A DNA stretch of 64,000 bases from NCBI RefSeq assembly GCF_003369915.1, contig NC_046674.1:22013657-22077656 (forward strand), written 5' to 3'. Position 1 is the stretch's first letter; every line of letters starts with the position of its first letter. The stretch comes from Drosophila miranda. Lineage: Eukaryota > Arthropoda > Insecta > Diptera > Drosophilidae. Of this stretch, positions 51,157-61,373 are shown in pieces. The position numbers were made by a program, and so were the translations under genes. The notes beneath the pieces were generated by a model, which saw nothing but the letters and a program-made list of their open reading frames with translations, was not told the origin of the DNA and did not search any database.

Positions 51157-51370
51157 ACACATGCCCATGTCGATGTCGATGCACATGCCGATGCCCATTC
51201 CCCAGGCCTCGGCGGCGGCCTTCGCTCTCAACTTTGCTCGCCAGTACATAGCCAAGTACATGGCGACGCCGCAGATGAATCCGATTGGCCTGGATCTGGG
51301 TGCAGAGGAGCAGGAGGAGGAGATCAACGTGGAGCACGACGCAGAGGGAGGCGCAGAGGAGACGGCATAG
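42195..51370 (+). CDS. eyg: Eyegone: Pax-type transcription factor with RED half-domain and homeodomain, 659 aa
   Basis: Coding exons are 42195-42468, 45911-46156, 48478-48618, 49787-50230, 50296-50480 and 50681-51370, with intron phases 1,1,1,1,0 and a total of 1980 bases. The N-terminus ([19 protein letters not shown]) is Thr/Pro-rich. Residues 141-244 hold a PAI remnant ([19 protein letters not shown]) and an intact RED half-domain ([16 protein letters not shown] to [16 protein letters not shown]). A Ser/Asn linker and acidic [15 protein letters not shown] precede a paired-type homeodomain at 385-444 with Ser50. C-terminal are Thr/Pro and Ser/Thr/Asn tracts, a Met-Pro repeat, and motifs [20 protein letters not shown] and EEEINVEHD shared with Toe. 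Drosophila Eyg is a nuclear regulator, reported as a repressor, promoting eye-disc growth downstream of Notch. The homeodomain-linker intron (50231-50295, 65 bases) is absent from toe. Paralogue assignment rests on length, intron layout and order. Confidence 0.95.
42968..43004. repeat. Homopolymer G37 tract in eyg intron 1
   Basis: Thirty-seven consecutive G residues, the longest homopolymer in the window. The exact length is uncertain for any sequencing method. Confidence 0.9.
43157..43179. repeat. CA dinucleotide tract in eyg intron 1
   Basis: About eleven CA units. Confidence 0.9.
46157..48477 (+). other. eyg: eyg intron 2 (2.3 kb)
   Basis: A GT-AG phase-1 intron. Its middle (46620-47430) is AT-rich and featureless. 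The rest has ACATATGTA-type repeats (47540-47582), a GACTCT hexamer field (47930-47992), a CCCGT array (48090-48110) and a GGGGC/GGGCA array (48146-48206). No nested gene is supported. Confidence 0.75.
48146..48206. repeat. GGCGGGGAGG / AGGGC array in eyg intron 2
   Basis: Ten-base GGCGGGGAGG units run into AGGGC pentamers. G-rich on the plus strand and potentially G-quadruplex forming. Confidence 0.8.
50343..50722 (+). other. eyg: eyg: paired-type homeodomain split by a phase-0 intron
   Basis: Sixty residues from [20 protein letters not shown] through [17 protein letters not shown]; Ser50, Asn51 and Arg53 are present. The intron (50481-50680) falls between homeodomain residues 46 and 47, the same place as in toe. 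Confidence 0.95.
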
Positions 51371-51576
51371 AGCTACTACTACTACACATACATATTTACC
51401 CATCCTACAGAGTGATGATCTATTGGGGCCATAGGAGGCAGGGCTCTGTCAGGCAGTGTCCGTTTCCTATCGCTTTCAATGGAGAATATTTAGTGCAATT
51501 TTATTTTTTTTTTTTTCAATTTTTTTACTTAATTTATTCAGTTTTTACGAGTATCTCTAACCGCGTGCTGAGTACA

Positions 51577-51582
51577 AATAAA
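51577..51582 (+). terminator. eyg: eyg poly(A) signal
   Basis: AATAAA about 205 bases after the stop gives a short 3'UTR (51371 to roughly 51600) with a T-rich stretch at 51502-51530. Confidence 0.55.
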
Positions 51583-51599
51583 ACCGAACCGAATCTATA

Positions 51600-54500
51600 C
51601 AATACGATGACATGCGTGCGATAAATTCTCACGAGTTTCGTATAATTGGTTGGGAATTCAGAAGATGACACCCTTCGTCACTGAAGGGAGAGGAGATCAG
51701 AGAGAGAGGGAGAGGGAGAGGGAGAGAGTCAGAGGGGAGCCCGGGGGCACAACGCGCATTCGAAAATAACTCAAGTGGACAAATCTGACAATTTTGTGGC
51801 TACCAAAAGCATTGAGCAGAGCAGAGGCATCGAGACAGACACCAAGACAGTGGCACAGGCACAGAGGAACAGAGGCACAGGCTCCAGCTCAAACTCGAGT
51901 ACCTGGCATCTTCTTCGAAGCGAGCGAGCGACTGACCGACCAACCGACCGACTGACCGACCCATCTGAGGCTTCATCTGAGGCTGGAGCTGGGCCTGGAG
52001 CCGGGTGATTAATGTGGCTTTAATTACATGCGCTGAGAAGTCGTCGCCGTCCTCGTTTTTGTCGTCAATGTGTATGCTCGGATGGATCACTATAATTATA
52101 TAGATGGCCGAATTAAATTTTAATTTAACGCCTGTCAAATCAGAAAACCACTTCTATAATCGTTCGCTTAACAGTGTTCGATCCCGATCCCCAGCAAAAG
52201 CAGCAGCACCACCACCACCACCACACAATATCCACACTCGCTGTCCGATCGATCGACTCTCAATACTGAAGGGAAGCTGAAAGAATCAATCGAACGAACC
52301 CTGCGCCAGCCACCATTATTGATTGTAATGAGCCACCGAAGGCGTCAACTCCAGCGTCGATTTCGATGCGTGATGATGAAAGAAATACGCCAGCCTGCCT
52401 GCCCGCCTGCCTGCCTGCCAAGAGAATGCAAAACAATTAAAACCCCATACCTGGGGCTTTTGATGAGTCGTCGAAACAGTGTACATTGTACTCTATACGT
52501 GGAGGGAGCCCCCATCCACAGCCCCGGCATCGAGGAGGGAGCCCGCCCGTCAGTGGCCGCATGGAGTGGCTTTCACTTGGATTGCTTTTGTGGCAACAGC
52601 AGCTCTGGCGCTTTGTGCAGCTTCTGATCTCGGTTTTGAATAGACGAGCATCCTCCTGAGAGTCGTCGGCGATACTATTAGAACTCTGAAAATTAACAAT
52701 TGGGTTAAACGATTTAATGATTTTCCACTATAGGAAATATAAATTATACTTTTTTGATTCCCATCAACTCCATTCCCTTTCATATTGTCTTATACATATG
52801 CCTGATTCTCTGCAAAGTAGTTTCTCAGCCCAAAAGACTATCTGGTTTTTGCGCAGACCCTTCTTTTTACTTGAATCGAAGCCGTGCAGATCGGATTACT
52901 ATATCAAATGGCTGTTATAAAGACTATAGGTCAAACACAAGTACGTATTTGTTAGAAGAACCTTTGTGTTTTCTTTTAAAGATGCATTAAAAAGTACAAA
53001 ATTAAATGTTAACACAAAATGTGTAAAAATTCCATAAATAATACTGCAATTAAGACATGCTCAAAATAATAATATCCGAATTTCCTTCTTCTTTAGCTTC
53101 CTTTGTTTATATATTGCACATATTTAGTAAGAACATGTTTAATTTTGAGTGTAAATACTTTATAAGAATGCAAATCGAAAGTCGTTGAATGGGGACTGGG
53201 CTGGGGCTGGGGTTGGGGCTGCACATCATCGAAGGAGAGAGAGAAAGAGAGAGAGGCCTAGCAGCATCCTTGGCGGAGCGGAGCTGTACCTGTTAATTGC
53301 CAAAGGCGTTAGTATTAAGTGGTTTTCGTGCTTATTATAAATATCTCTTAATTTTCGCCATCCCCACAGTGTGGAGCTGTGAGTGTGTGAGTGGCAAAAT
53401 CTTGAAATGGCAATCACCGACAGAAGCAGTCGCAGTCGCAGTCGCAGTCTTGGGACCAATACCAATCCCAGAGCCAGAGCCAGTGCCAGAGCCAGATCCA
53501 GAGACAGGGCCAAAGGCAGCCAAGTGGACAACCAACGTCTTTGCAGTCGCAGTCGCAGTCGTTGCTATCCCTGTCGTCTGCTTTGTTGTCATTATGTTGT
53601 GTTATTTGGCACGATTTGTTAAGCTAAGGAGAGACCTCAACCTCAACCTCTGCTTCTGCCTCTGCCTCTGTTTCTCCTTGTGTCTCTTCCCTGAGACTGG
53701 GACTGGAACTGGGACTTCTTGGCCCAGAGCTGTGCGCGGTTGCATGATGCTGCGGATCGATTGGGCTTGAATCGATCAGCGACCGACCAGCGGCAACGGA
53801 ATGGCAAAAGCGTCTTCAGTAGCGATCACTACATGGCATAGGACCAGAGCCGACCAGAGCCGACCGAGCCCCTCTCTGCCTCCTCCTCCTTACTGCTGTG
53901 ATAGATGCCGCCTTCCTCCTCTGGTCCTGGTCCACTGGCACTGGGTGCAAGAGCGGGAGCCAGGCTGGCGTCGGACCGCGCAGCATATAATTGTCGCATG
54001 CAAGATCGCGGCCATCGACATCGACCGGCAGCAGCGGTGACACCGACACCCAGCTCCGAGGAGGACATGAAAGGTAACGCATTGCTGCGGCGACGGGAAT
54101 AAGTAATTCACTTAACGCTTTAATATCGCTGATAAATGCAGAGCAATCTGCTCCCTCCAGCTCCAGCTCCGGCCGAATACATTTCCACTTAATTGGTGCA
54201 ATTTCCAGCGATTTTTATTTTATTCGCATGCGTCTCTCATTCGGAGACGGAGACGCAAATCCCCATCCCGATCCCGATCCCGAGCCTGCCTGGGCAGACT
54301 TTGTGGCTGCGGCGTGCGAACATATCGAAGCCGCGGCGAACTGGCAGCAGCCGCTCATTTGCATAAATTCAAATTCATTTGCACGAAAATGAGAATCGAG
54401 CATTGTTTTGCACGTGTTGACATGTTTAGGAACAGAGTGGAAAGGGTCCACGTCCACCGACACCGACACCGACTCCAACACCGACTGACTATCCTGACCG

Positions 54501-56046
54501 GATGCTCTGCCCAAACGATGATGAAGTGTGCATCCTCTGTAGTCGGAGATCGACCCATCCACCATCTACCATTCAGCAGCGACGAGCGACCAGCGACCAA
54601 CGAAGAGCAAGAACCATCGACTTCTATGCGAGTTTAATGCAAGCCCAGGCCTATAATTTGATCGTATCCACACAATAACTCAGGGCATACCGATCCCGGC
54701 CGCTAAGCAAAAGTGCAAAATGCCCAGTGGCGCTGGTCGACTGTCTGGGGCGGGGCGGGGCTCGGGCCACAGCAGTGACAGAGCCGATAATGGATGCGCA
54801 GCAATGCCATTTCTGGCAGTTGGGAGTGCACTTCGGCTCCTGATAAGACCACCAACGGCAGCAAGACCACAGGAACCTTGGGTCTCAGTAGTTGTTGAAA
54901 GCGTTGAGCGAGTGCGCAGCCGTGCCCGCCCGGCTCACTTAGCGGGCATGCTCCATAACTCAAAAGGAGGAACCTGGAACCTGGAACTTGCAACCTGGAG
55001 CCGTGGAACGCTGGAACCCAACATCTGGGGAGTGTGTGCTGGATCGATCGGATTACCCGGCAGGCTTTTCAATTCAACACATCCTCCAATTATCCAATAC
55101 CTACATGTGTGTTGTGTGTGTGTATGCCCCAACTTGGCCCGCCCCCAAGTCGTCTGCGCATGGGCGTGCGACGCAAATTATAGCAAAGAGCCTGACTTGA
55201 ATAAATGCGCGATTTCGGAAATTGAAAAGGAATTAACGATGGTCCGAGGCCCTGCCAATTGCAGAAATATTGTGCATAATTATATGCTAATCCAGGATTT
55301 GAAATATGTTTTGGATGTCATGCCGACAGACCGCCAGACCGACCATAGAAATGCGGGGAAATCTTTCGGGCGGCGCCTTGGCTCGTAATTGGGGCCGTTC
55401 TCCCGGTACCTACACTGGCGGTAGGTAGGGCCACCCGCGGTCTGTTTGGATTGAAGTCGCTCATGTAAGTAATTTCCCTGTCTGCAATCCACCGACAGAC
55501 GGTAGGAGATTGATTACTGTTAGGAGTGTGATAAATCGCTGTTTTTATTAACTTTTTCGGCATGACGCTGCAGAAATAGCATTGCATCGCCCCATCTACC
55601 ATCTACCATACATCGTAGTGGTCGAGTCAATCGGTCGGCACATGAATAGCTTCAATATGGGAATCAGATCAGCGTGATATTGTACAATTTGTTCGAATTC
55701 GTCATCGGCCTGAAAACCAAAGAAGAGAGCATATTATTTTGCTTCTGTGGCAGCCACTAATCGTACTAATATATTTCTTATTATTCATTGAGAATAATCT
55801 GGATGAGTTTTTAAAAGGCCTTTGAAGATTGGCACAGGATATAATTTAAATATGTACGATAGGGAAAACGTTGGCTGCTAACAACCAAAATTCATTTAAA
55901 TTGAGAAAATTTTCTGGCCATCAATTATATTCGGAGTTTGATTTTGTTTCTCTGCAAAGAATTCAAAATCTGCGGCAAGGTACAAAAATGATCGACTAGC
56001 CGAACACTATATCGATACACCATTAACCATTTACTACGGTATATTA
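51600..56046. other. Intergenic DNA between eyg and the transposon cluster
   Basis: No gene is supported. Features are a GA-rich tract (51689-51730), CGACTGACCGAC repeats (about 51925-51960), CACCAC (52210-52225), an AT-rich stretch at 52680-53180, CAGTCG and CCAGAG hexamers (53426-53512), CACCGA near 54455-54482 and a second AT-rich stretch from 55780. The ORFs at 54720-55388 and 53297-53770 are simple-sequence or chance frames. Confidence 0.4.
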
Positions 56047-56690
56047 TACAGTGACGGAGAAACAAATAGCACTGCTGAGTACCTCAGTCTTTATTGTTTT
56101 AAAACATGCTCCCTATCCAATATTTTTTGCACTTTTCTGCAATATAAAGTGATGTTACATGTCTTCTCTCTGACAGAATGGTTTTTACTCCCCCAATTCT
56201 AACAGATCTAACAGGCGATTCTCGGAAAATTATCGGTTGCTTGGGCGGATTATTACAAAAAAGTTACAAAATATAAGTAGTTATGGCTCTCGGAAAGCAC
56301 TTTAATGAAGAAAGAAGCCAAAGGATCAAACATTTGATTGCGAAAGGCACCTATTCAAAAGGAGGAAAATCATCGGCTACTTCAATAAAATAATTCACAA
56401 TGCTTTAAGATATGCTAACAAGAAGAAACACGTGGATGAAAGGCCGCGTCCTAAAGACAAGCAGAAGAATCTTAAAAAGTTAAATCTTGCTTACAAGAAC
56501 ATAAATTGAATGTCCAAAATATGAGAAAAAACTTTAGACTTAAAAGCATGTAGCAAAGCGACTGCAGTATTCGAAACAACACTTGCGTTCTGTGGTCCGA
56601 CGAAAGCCGAATTGTTTTCTTTTTGCTAGAAAAGACTCTTGATCTGACTCACATGGCATACCATTAGGGAATGTTTTTTGGATTAGTGAG
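56047..56690 (+). mobile_element. Dead Tc1/mariner-type element (5' part), transposase broken
   Basis: A TA followed by CAGTGACGGAGAAACAAATA resembles the terminal repeat start of S-element-like Tc1 transposons. At 56283 an ORF begins MALGKHFNEERSQRIKHLIA, matching the N-terminal helix-turn-helix style of Tc1-like transposases, but stops after about 36 codons. Continuing in shifting frames, NALRYANKKKHVDERPRPK and then a WSDE-like segment (VLWSDESRIVF when frames are followed near 56590-56615) look like later parts of the same protein. Stops and frameshifts break it throughout. No matching inverted repeat is seen on the right, so the 3' end is lost or too diverged. Confidence 0.5.
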
Positions 56691-56763
56691 GTGGCTCAAA
56701 GGGAGGTGGCTCTAAGGGAGGTGGCTCTAAGGGAGGTGGCTCAAAGGCAGGTGGCCCAAATCG
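56689..56763. repeat. 15-base minisatellite, unit AGGTGGCTCTAAGGG
   Basis: Five tandem copies with A/T variation at one position (CTCAAAGGG versus CTCTAAGGG) and a diverged last copy (GGTGGCCCAAA). It abuts the transposon relic. Confidence 0.85.
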
Positions 56764-57114
56764 ATAATGGATCAACATGTCTATGGTGATATATAAGGCA
56801 GCATCTTTCGAATGGGAAACCAAAGAAGAATAAAGATCTTTTGGGTATCCTGCATGATTCGCGCATCAATAAGGAAAGAAGTAAATATTAGGTGAGCTGT
56901 AACACATTGAACGACAAAAAGTGTGTGAGAGAGAGAAAAAAAATGTTGCGCCACAACAAATTCTGGCCTTAATAATAATCCAATCTGATCCAGATCCAAT
57001 CTGGTAGATATAGTCATTCTCTATGATTCTGCTTGTTTAGTTTTCTCGTATCTTTAAAAGTCCATTGTGGGGGCGGATGGAGGCAGGGCGAAACTTTGAA
57101 ATACACTTGTAACA

Positions 57115-57310
57115 GTACGATATCACAGGAGTCTCTATCTTTTATAGCACATCGGATCGAATAGATAGACAGACAGAAATGGTTCGACCATTGATGCTGA
57201 TCGAGAATATATACACTTTATGGGGCCGGAAACGCTTCCTTCTGGGCGTTGCTCACATCATCTTTCCTCACAAATCTAATATACCCCTATATTCATTTTG
57301 ATTATCGGGG
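57115..57310. mobile_element. DINE-1 / mini-me-like relic
   Basis: It contains GATAGACAGACAGAAATGGT, then GATGCTGATCGAGAATATAT, CTTTATGGGGCCGGAAACGC and TTCCTTCTG, followed by TCTAATATACCCC. This succession (GACA proto-microsatellite, conserved core, TATATA, GGAAACG-CTTCCTTC) is the familiar body of mini-me/INE-1-class repeats of Drosophila. The copy is diverged. Recognition is from memory, not a search. Confidence 0.6.
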
Positions 57311-57410
57311 ATAAAAATAAGAATTATATTTCTTTCCATCTGTCTATACTTTTGGCTGTTATCTGTTATTAGGCATCTAGCAATATAGTTACTGAAAGCA
57401 ATATAGTAGG

Positions 57411-57442
57411 TATAAAACCTTAGGATTGGCACTCTGTCAGTT
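57411..57442 (+). promoter_or_regulatory. TATA + initiator core promoter of the 57.5-kb locus
   Basis: TATAAAA at 57411-57417 and TCAGTT at 57437-57442 put the predicted +1 at 57439, 28 bases from the TATA start. Two introns with consensus donors and acceptors follow, supporting a real or recently real promoter. Confidence 0.6.
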
Positions 57443-58366
57443 TTAATTCAATACAAGTTTTAACTATATTTCATTGTTCACAACCAGATACTTATAGTTC
57501 ACTGACATAGAGACATCACATTTCATATTTTTATCAAATAAATTCCAGTGTAAGGATTTTAATTGTAAAATAATTATACAATTTAACTATTAAATGGTAA
57601 CTTGTAGGTGTATTCACGTCGTACCCTTAAGCTTCAGCTTCAGCACCTGTGACTGTAAGAACTACACAGACACAGAAGTGGAAACCGAACTCAAAAGTAA
57701 GTAATATTTGATTTCAAATACAAAACTATAATTTTCCTAATAAATGGTAACTCACAGGCCCCTTTATAGCCATGACCACGCTATTACCAATTATGTTCGC
57801 CAGCTGCGTGCACCTCGTTTTGCAATTTTCGCTCGTAAGCCCGAATAAGGACCAAACCTTCTAGGGCAGCCTTGTATTATTTCTATCCGACTTACATCGA
57901 CTTACTACCCAATAAATGGTTCCGTATGGATGGGTATGTCAAGGTAGTGATGGAGACAATCTATGTCGCCCATTTTTGTGAGATTACCATGCTCTTCTGG
58001 ACTAAACTAAAGGGTCCTACCGACATGGGTCATCGACACATCATTGAGGCAGATGGCACTCGTTTATTTTATCGTTTATTGTTATTCACCGTGATGATCT
58101 CCCAAGCAACCCATCAGTATTACGGACTCTATAACTTCGTATTCCGTGCTTGCGTCTTTCGGTAATTGTGTTAAACTGTTGAGAGCTCCTGAATAACATA
58201 AAGCTCTAGCAACTAAAAAGAGGCCACAAGAGGAATTTTGAAGAATTCAAAGTATTAAGGAAAATTCTTAAGGCCTTCGTTTATTAAAATTTTTAAATAT
58301 CCGTACACACTAAAGTAAAAAGCTCGCGGTCAATGTAAACTGCTTTAATGTTTAATGCAGAATAAA
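57439..58366 (+). pseudogene. Three-exon locus with a broken reading frame, unidentified family
   Basis: Predicted exons are 57439-57549, 57608-57696 and 57758 to about 58380, with introns of 58 and 61 bases (GTAAGG...TTGTAG and GTAAGT...CTCACAG). Exons 2 and 3 read in one frame: CIHVVPLSFSFSTCDCKNYT through SPFIAMTTLLPIMFASCVHL to a TAG at 57862. A second frame, shifted by +1 and open from 57839, carries a 98-residue protein-like sequence (YYFYPTYIDLLPNKWFRMDG ... GLYNFVFRACVFR) ending TAA at 58163-58165. Hydrophobic stretches suggest a membrane protein. The first ATG after splicing is only at 57772, so the intact product cannot be read. An AATAAA follows at 58361. I do not recognise the family. 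It is either a young pseudogene, a gene with a sequence error, or one using an exon I have missed. Confidence 0.45.
58361..58366 (+). terminator. Poly(A) signal of the 57.5-kb locus
   Basis: AATAAA about 196 bases after the terminal stop of the downstream frame. Confidence 0.45.
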
Positions 58367-58534
58367 ATCACTTATATATATGTACATATGTGTTTTGAAA
58401 TCGAATTAGCGCACAGGTGTTCTTTGTTAGTCTTCAAAGTTACTGCAAGATCGATTTGCACAACCACAAAGAATAAACGCCATTTAACTGATCGATCAAA
58501 CTATTTTCTCTAGCTATTCAAAATTAACAAAATT

Positions 58535-58790
58535 TAGCATACCCTTGGAAAAAGGATATAATAGAATTGAGGACTTGCTTGTCATTTCAAGCTCAAATGA
58601 ATGCAGAATCTCATTCTCTGTTTTGAAGCTATTTCAACGAAATGGTGCAGTTTCTTCTTACATAGACCAAGAATATGTATCAAATTCATTAACAGGTGTA
58701 AAACACTTCATTCTGAGAAAAATTCATTATTAATGTTTCAAATCAGCTTGGAAAGCTGAATTTTAACATGAATTAAAGGAAATAGGGTAT
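58535..58790. mobile_element. Short repeat relic bounded by ATACCC / GGGTAT
   Basis: The block starts at ATACCCTTGGAAAAAGGATA and ends at AATAGGGTATACAATT, like the inverted ATACCC...GGGTAT borders of many old Drosophila repeats. A 62-codon frame inside has no recognisable content. Confidence 0.35.
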
Positions 58791-58935
58791 ACAATTGCCC
58801 CACTCCATAAATATGTAGTTGATATGTAGCCAATGTGTAGTTACCGTGTAGTTACCATGTAAAAAATGTACATTTTTCATTACCTTTTTTGTTCAAACCT
58901 TATTCTATAAACAATCCAAACAAGATGAGTTCTTA

Positions 58936-59050
58936 TAATTAGCCACTCTTGTACGAAAGTAATTCGTCAATCGGATAAAATTTTTTGTTGAGAGCTGAAA
59001 GTCTTAGCCAGCTAGTAATATTAAACCAAATATCAAAATCGGGGAATATG
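58936..59050. repeat. Diverged dispersed repeat, copy A (5' of ArfGAP1)
   Basis: Shares an ordered set of words with two copies at 62322-62474 and 62531-62686: AGCCAnTCTTG, ATAAAATT, GAGAGCT/TGAGAG, AGCTAGTAATATT, and GAGGAATAT/GGGGAATAT. Same orientation as those copies. Confidence 0.5.
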
Positions 59051-59587
59051 ATTTCCGATCATGGACAGAGAACGATTAACCCATCGTCGACCAGTGGGTA
59101 CTACAACACACTCTGCGAATATGTTGAAACTTTAAGAATTTCAGTGCAGTTCAGGTGATAGATATCGTGAAAATTTAGCTTTAAGGCTAAGAGGATGGAT
59201 GGATCTACAATTTACAAACAGTTGTATTTTCCGCGGCTTAACTCAAGTTGTTCACTTGTTTAAATAGAGGGGGGTTAAGTGGGTTAAGTTCGAACTTTCA
59301 AGTGGGACACGCTTAATTTTTTTTTGCCAATATACTATAAATCTCGAGCTGGGAATTTGTACAAACAAATTCGCAACTCCATTAAATGTGCTTAACTAAG
59401 TGGCCGTGGAGACTTGTTGGTATTGAACAGTCCACAGAGGCTGGGGAGTCGTAAGTGAGTGCGTGGTTTCCAATATTGACAGTACACACCGCCAGCGTCA
59501 GCAAAAAGTTTCATATCTTCGTATCAGCTGCGAAGACAAAGCAGTGCCACAAAAAGTCGCACGTAGGTAGCTGTTCGTTCTCTTGCT

Positions 59588-61373
59588 ATGGCCAGTCCCA
59601 GGACGCGACGAGTGCTCCAAGAGCTAAAGCCACAAGATGAAAATTCGGTGAGTCCTCCATCCGAAATTTACTTCCGCCTCACATATATATGCATATATAC
59701 ATATGTACACATCCATATGCATGCTTCTGTAGACACAAGCACGTAGATGCACATATTTATTTTAATAAGTCATATTTTCTATTGAACACAGAAATGCTTC
59801 GAGTGCGGCACACACAATCCCCAGTGGGTGTCGGTCACCTACGGAATTTGGATATGTCTGGAGTGCTCCGGGAAGCATCGCAGCCTGGGCGTCCATCTGT
59901 CCTTCGTGCGCTCCGTGACGATGGACAAATGGAAAGACATTGAGCTGGAGAAGATGAAGGCGGGTGGCAATCGCAACGCTCGCGAGTTCCTGGAGGATCA
60001 GGCCGACTGGAGCGAACGGGCGCCCATAACGCAGCGCTACAACTCCAAGGCAGCGGCTCTGTACCGCGACAAGATCGCGACACTGGCCCAAGGTAAAAGC
60101 TGGAACCAAAAAGATGCCGAGACGCGGCTGGGCAGCAACAATAGCCAGAGCAGGAATAGTGGCAACAGAAGCTCGCAGTCACATGCCAGCGCAACAGGTT
60201 ACGGCTGCTCCGATGGCTATCAGAACGGAGGCGGCAGCTATGGTGACGCCCCAGGCTATCAGCAATACCAGACACAGGAATTTCGGGATCAGAAGGAGGA
60301 GTTTTTCAGCAAACGCCAAGTTGAGAACGCTTCGCGACCAGAGTATGTACTCCAGATGCTGATTTAATATTATCCGAAATCTCATTAAAATGATCCTGCA
60401 GGAACTTGCCACCGAGCCAGGGCGGAAAGTATGCCGGGTTTGGGTTCACACGTGAGCCTCCGCCAAAAACGCAATCTCAGGAGCTTATCGACTCGACACT
60501 GTCCACACTGGCGTCGGGCTGGAGTTTGTTCTCCACGAACGCCTCAAAGCTGGCCAGTACCGCCAAGGATAAGGCCGTTACCACTGTCAATTTGGCATCA
60601 ACGAAGGTGCGTCAGTCGACACCCACCCAACACCCATAGATATCTTTGTTTCTTTGTTGTCTTTATTATTTGTACGTTTTGTTTTCTTCCTTTTTTGGTT
60701 GTAGATGAAAGAAGGCACTTTGCTAGAAACCGTTCAGAGCGGTGTTACAGATGTGGCCTTCAAGGTCTGTAGTTTGCAATAACCCCTTTGCCAATTTTAG
60801 TCCTCCAAAAGTCCTACAGCACCAGTGTATGCTTATATATTCCCACAGGTCACAGACATCGGCAAGAGAGGCTGGAACAACTTGGCGGGCAGCAACATGT
60901 CGTCGCCGCAGAGCGGCTACAACGACCCCAACTTTGAGGACAACGCCTATCAGCAGCGATCGAACTCGGTAGGCGGAAATCTGGCCGGAGGCCTGGGCCA
61001 GCAGAGCGGCGTGAGCGACAGCGATTGGGGTGGCTGGCAGGAGAATGCCAATAACAAGACGCATCTGACCAGCTCCAGCTCGTATCATACCCAGCTAAGC
61101 AGCAACAGTGGCACCGCCTCCGCCGGCCTCACGCACGACGCCGACTGGTCCGGCTTCGAGGCCTCCAACTACCAGAGCGCGGAGACCTCCTACCAGAATG
61201 CCCCATCGGGTGGACAGAGTGCCCGCCGCAACATGAAGCTGCAGGACACGTCGGTAAAGCTGAGCGAGGGCTTCGACAATCTGGATGTGAAAAATGTGAA
61301 ATCAAAACCGGCCGCTCCTGCGGGCGACAAGGCGAACGCCGAGGATGATGCCTGGAACTTGCTAATGAACTAG
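59588..61373 (+). CDS. ArfGAP1: ArfGAP1: Arf GTPase-activating protein with ALPS membrane-curvature sensors, 466 aa
   Basis: Coding exons are 59588-59647, 59792-60342, 60402-60606, 60705-60764 and 60849-61373 (1401 bases). Intron phases are 0,2,0,0, with donors GTGAGT, GTATGT, GTGCGT and a weak GTCTGT. The ArfGAP zinc finger has Cys22, 25, 42 and 45 (CX2CX16CX2C), and Arg50 is the expected arginine finger. The finger-domain stretch [34 protein letters not shown] is textbook. A Gln/Ser/Tyr/Gly linker follows, then an ALPS1-like amphipathic segment at about 233-260 ([20 protein letters not shown]) and a second candidate at about 278-308. The C-terminal tail has Trp-based motifs ([15 protein letters not shown]) typical of coatomer/clathrin adaptor binding. 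The enzyme stimulates GTP hydrolysis on Arf1 at the Golgi during COPI transport. Length agrees with the family. Gap69C is an older name. Confidence 0.96.

Noticed and set aside
57835-57864. A 30-base GTAAGC...TAG intron that might rescue the 57.5-kb locus
   Set aside because: It is far below Drosophila minimum intron length and, being a multiple of three, would not correct the frame shift.
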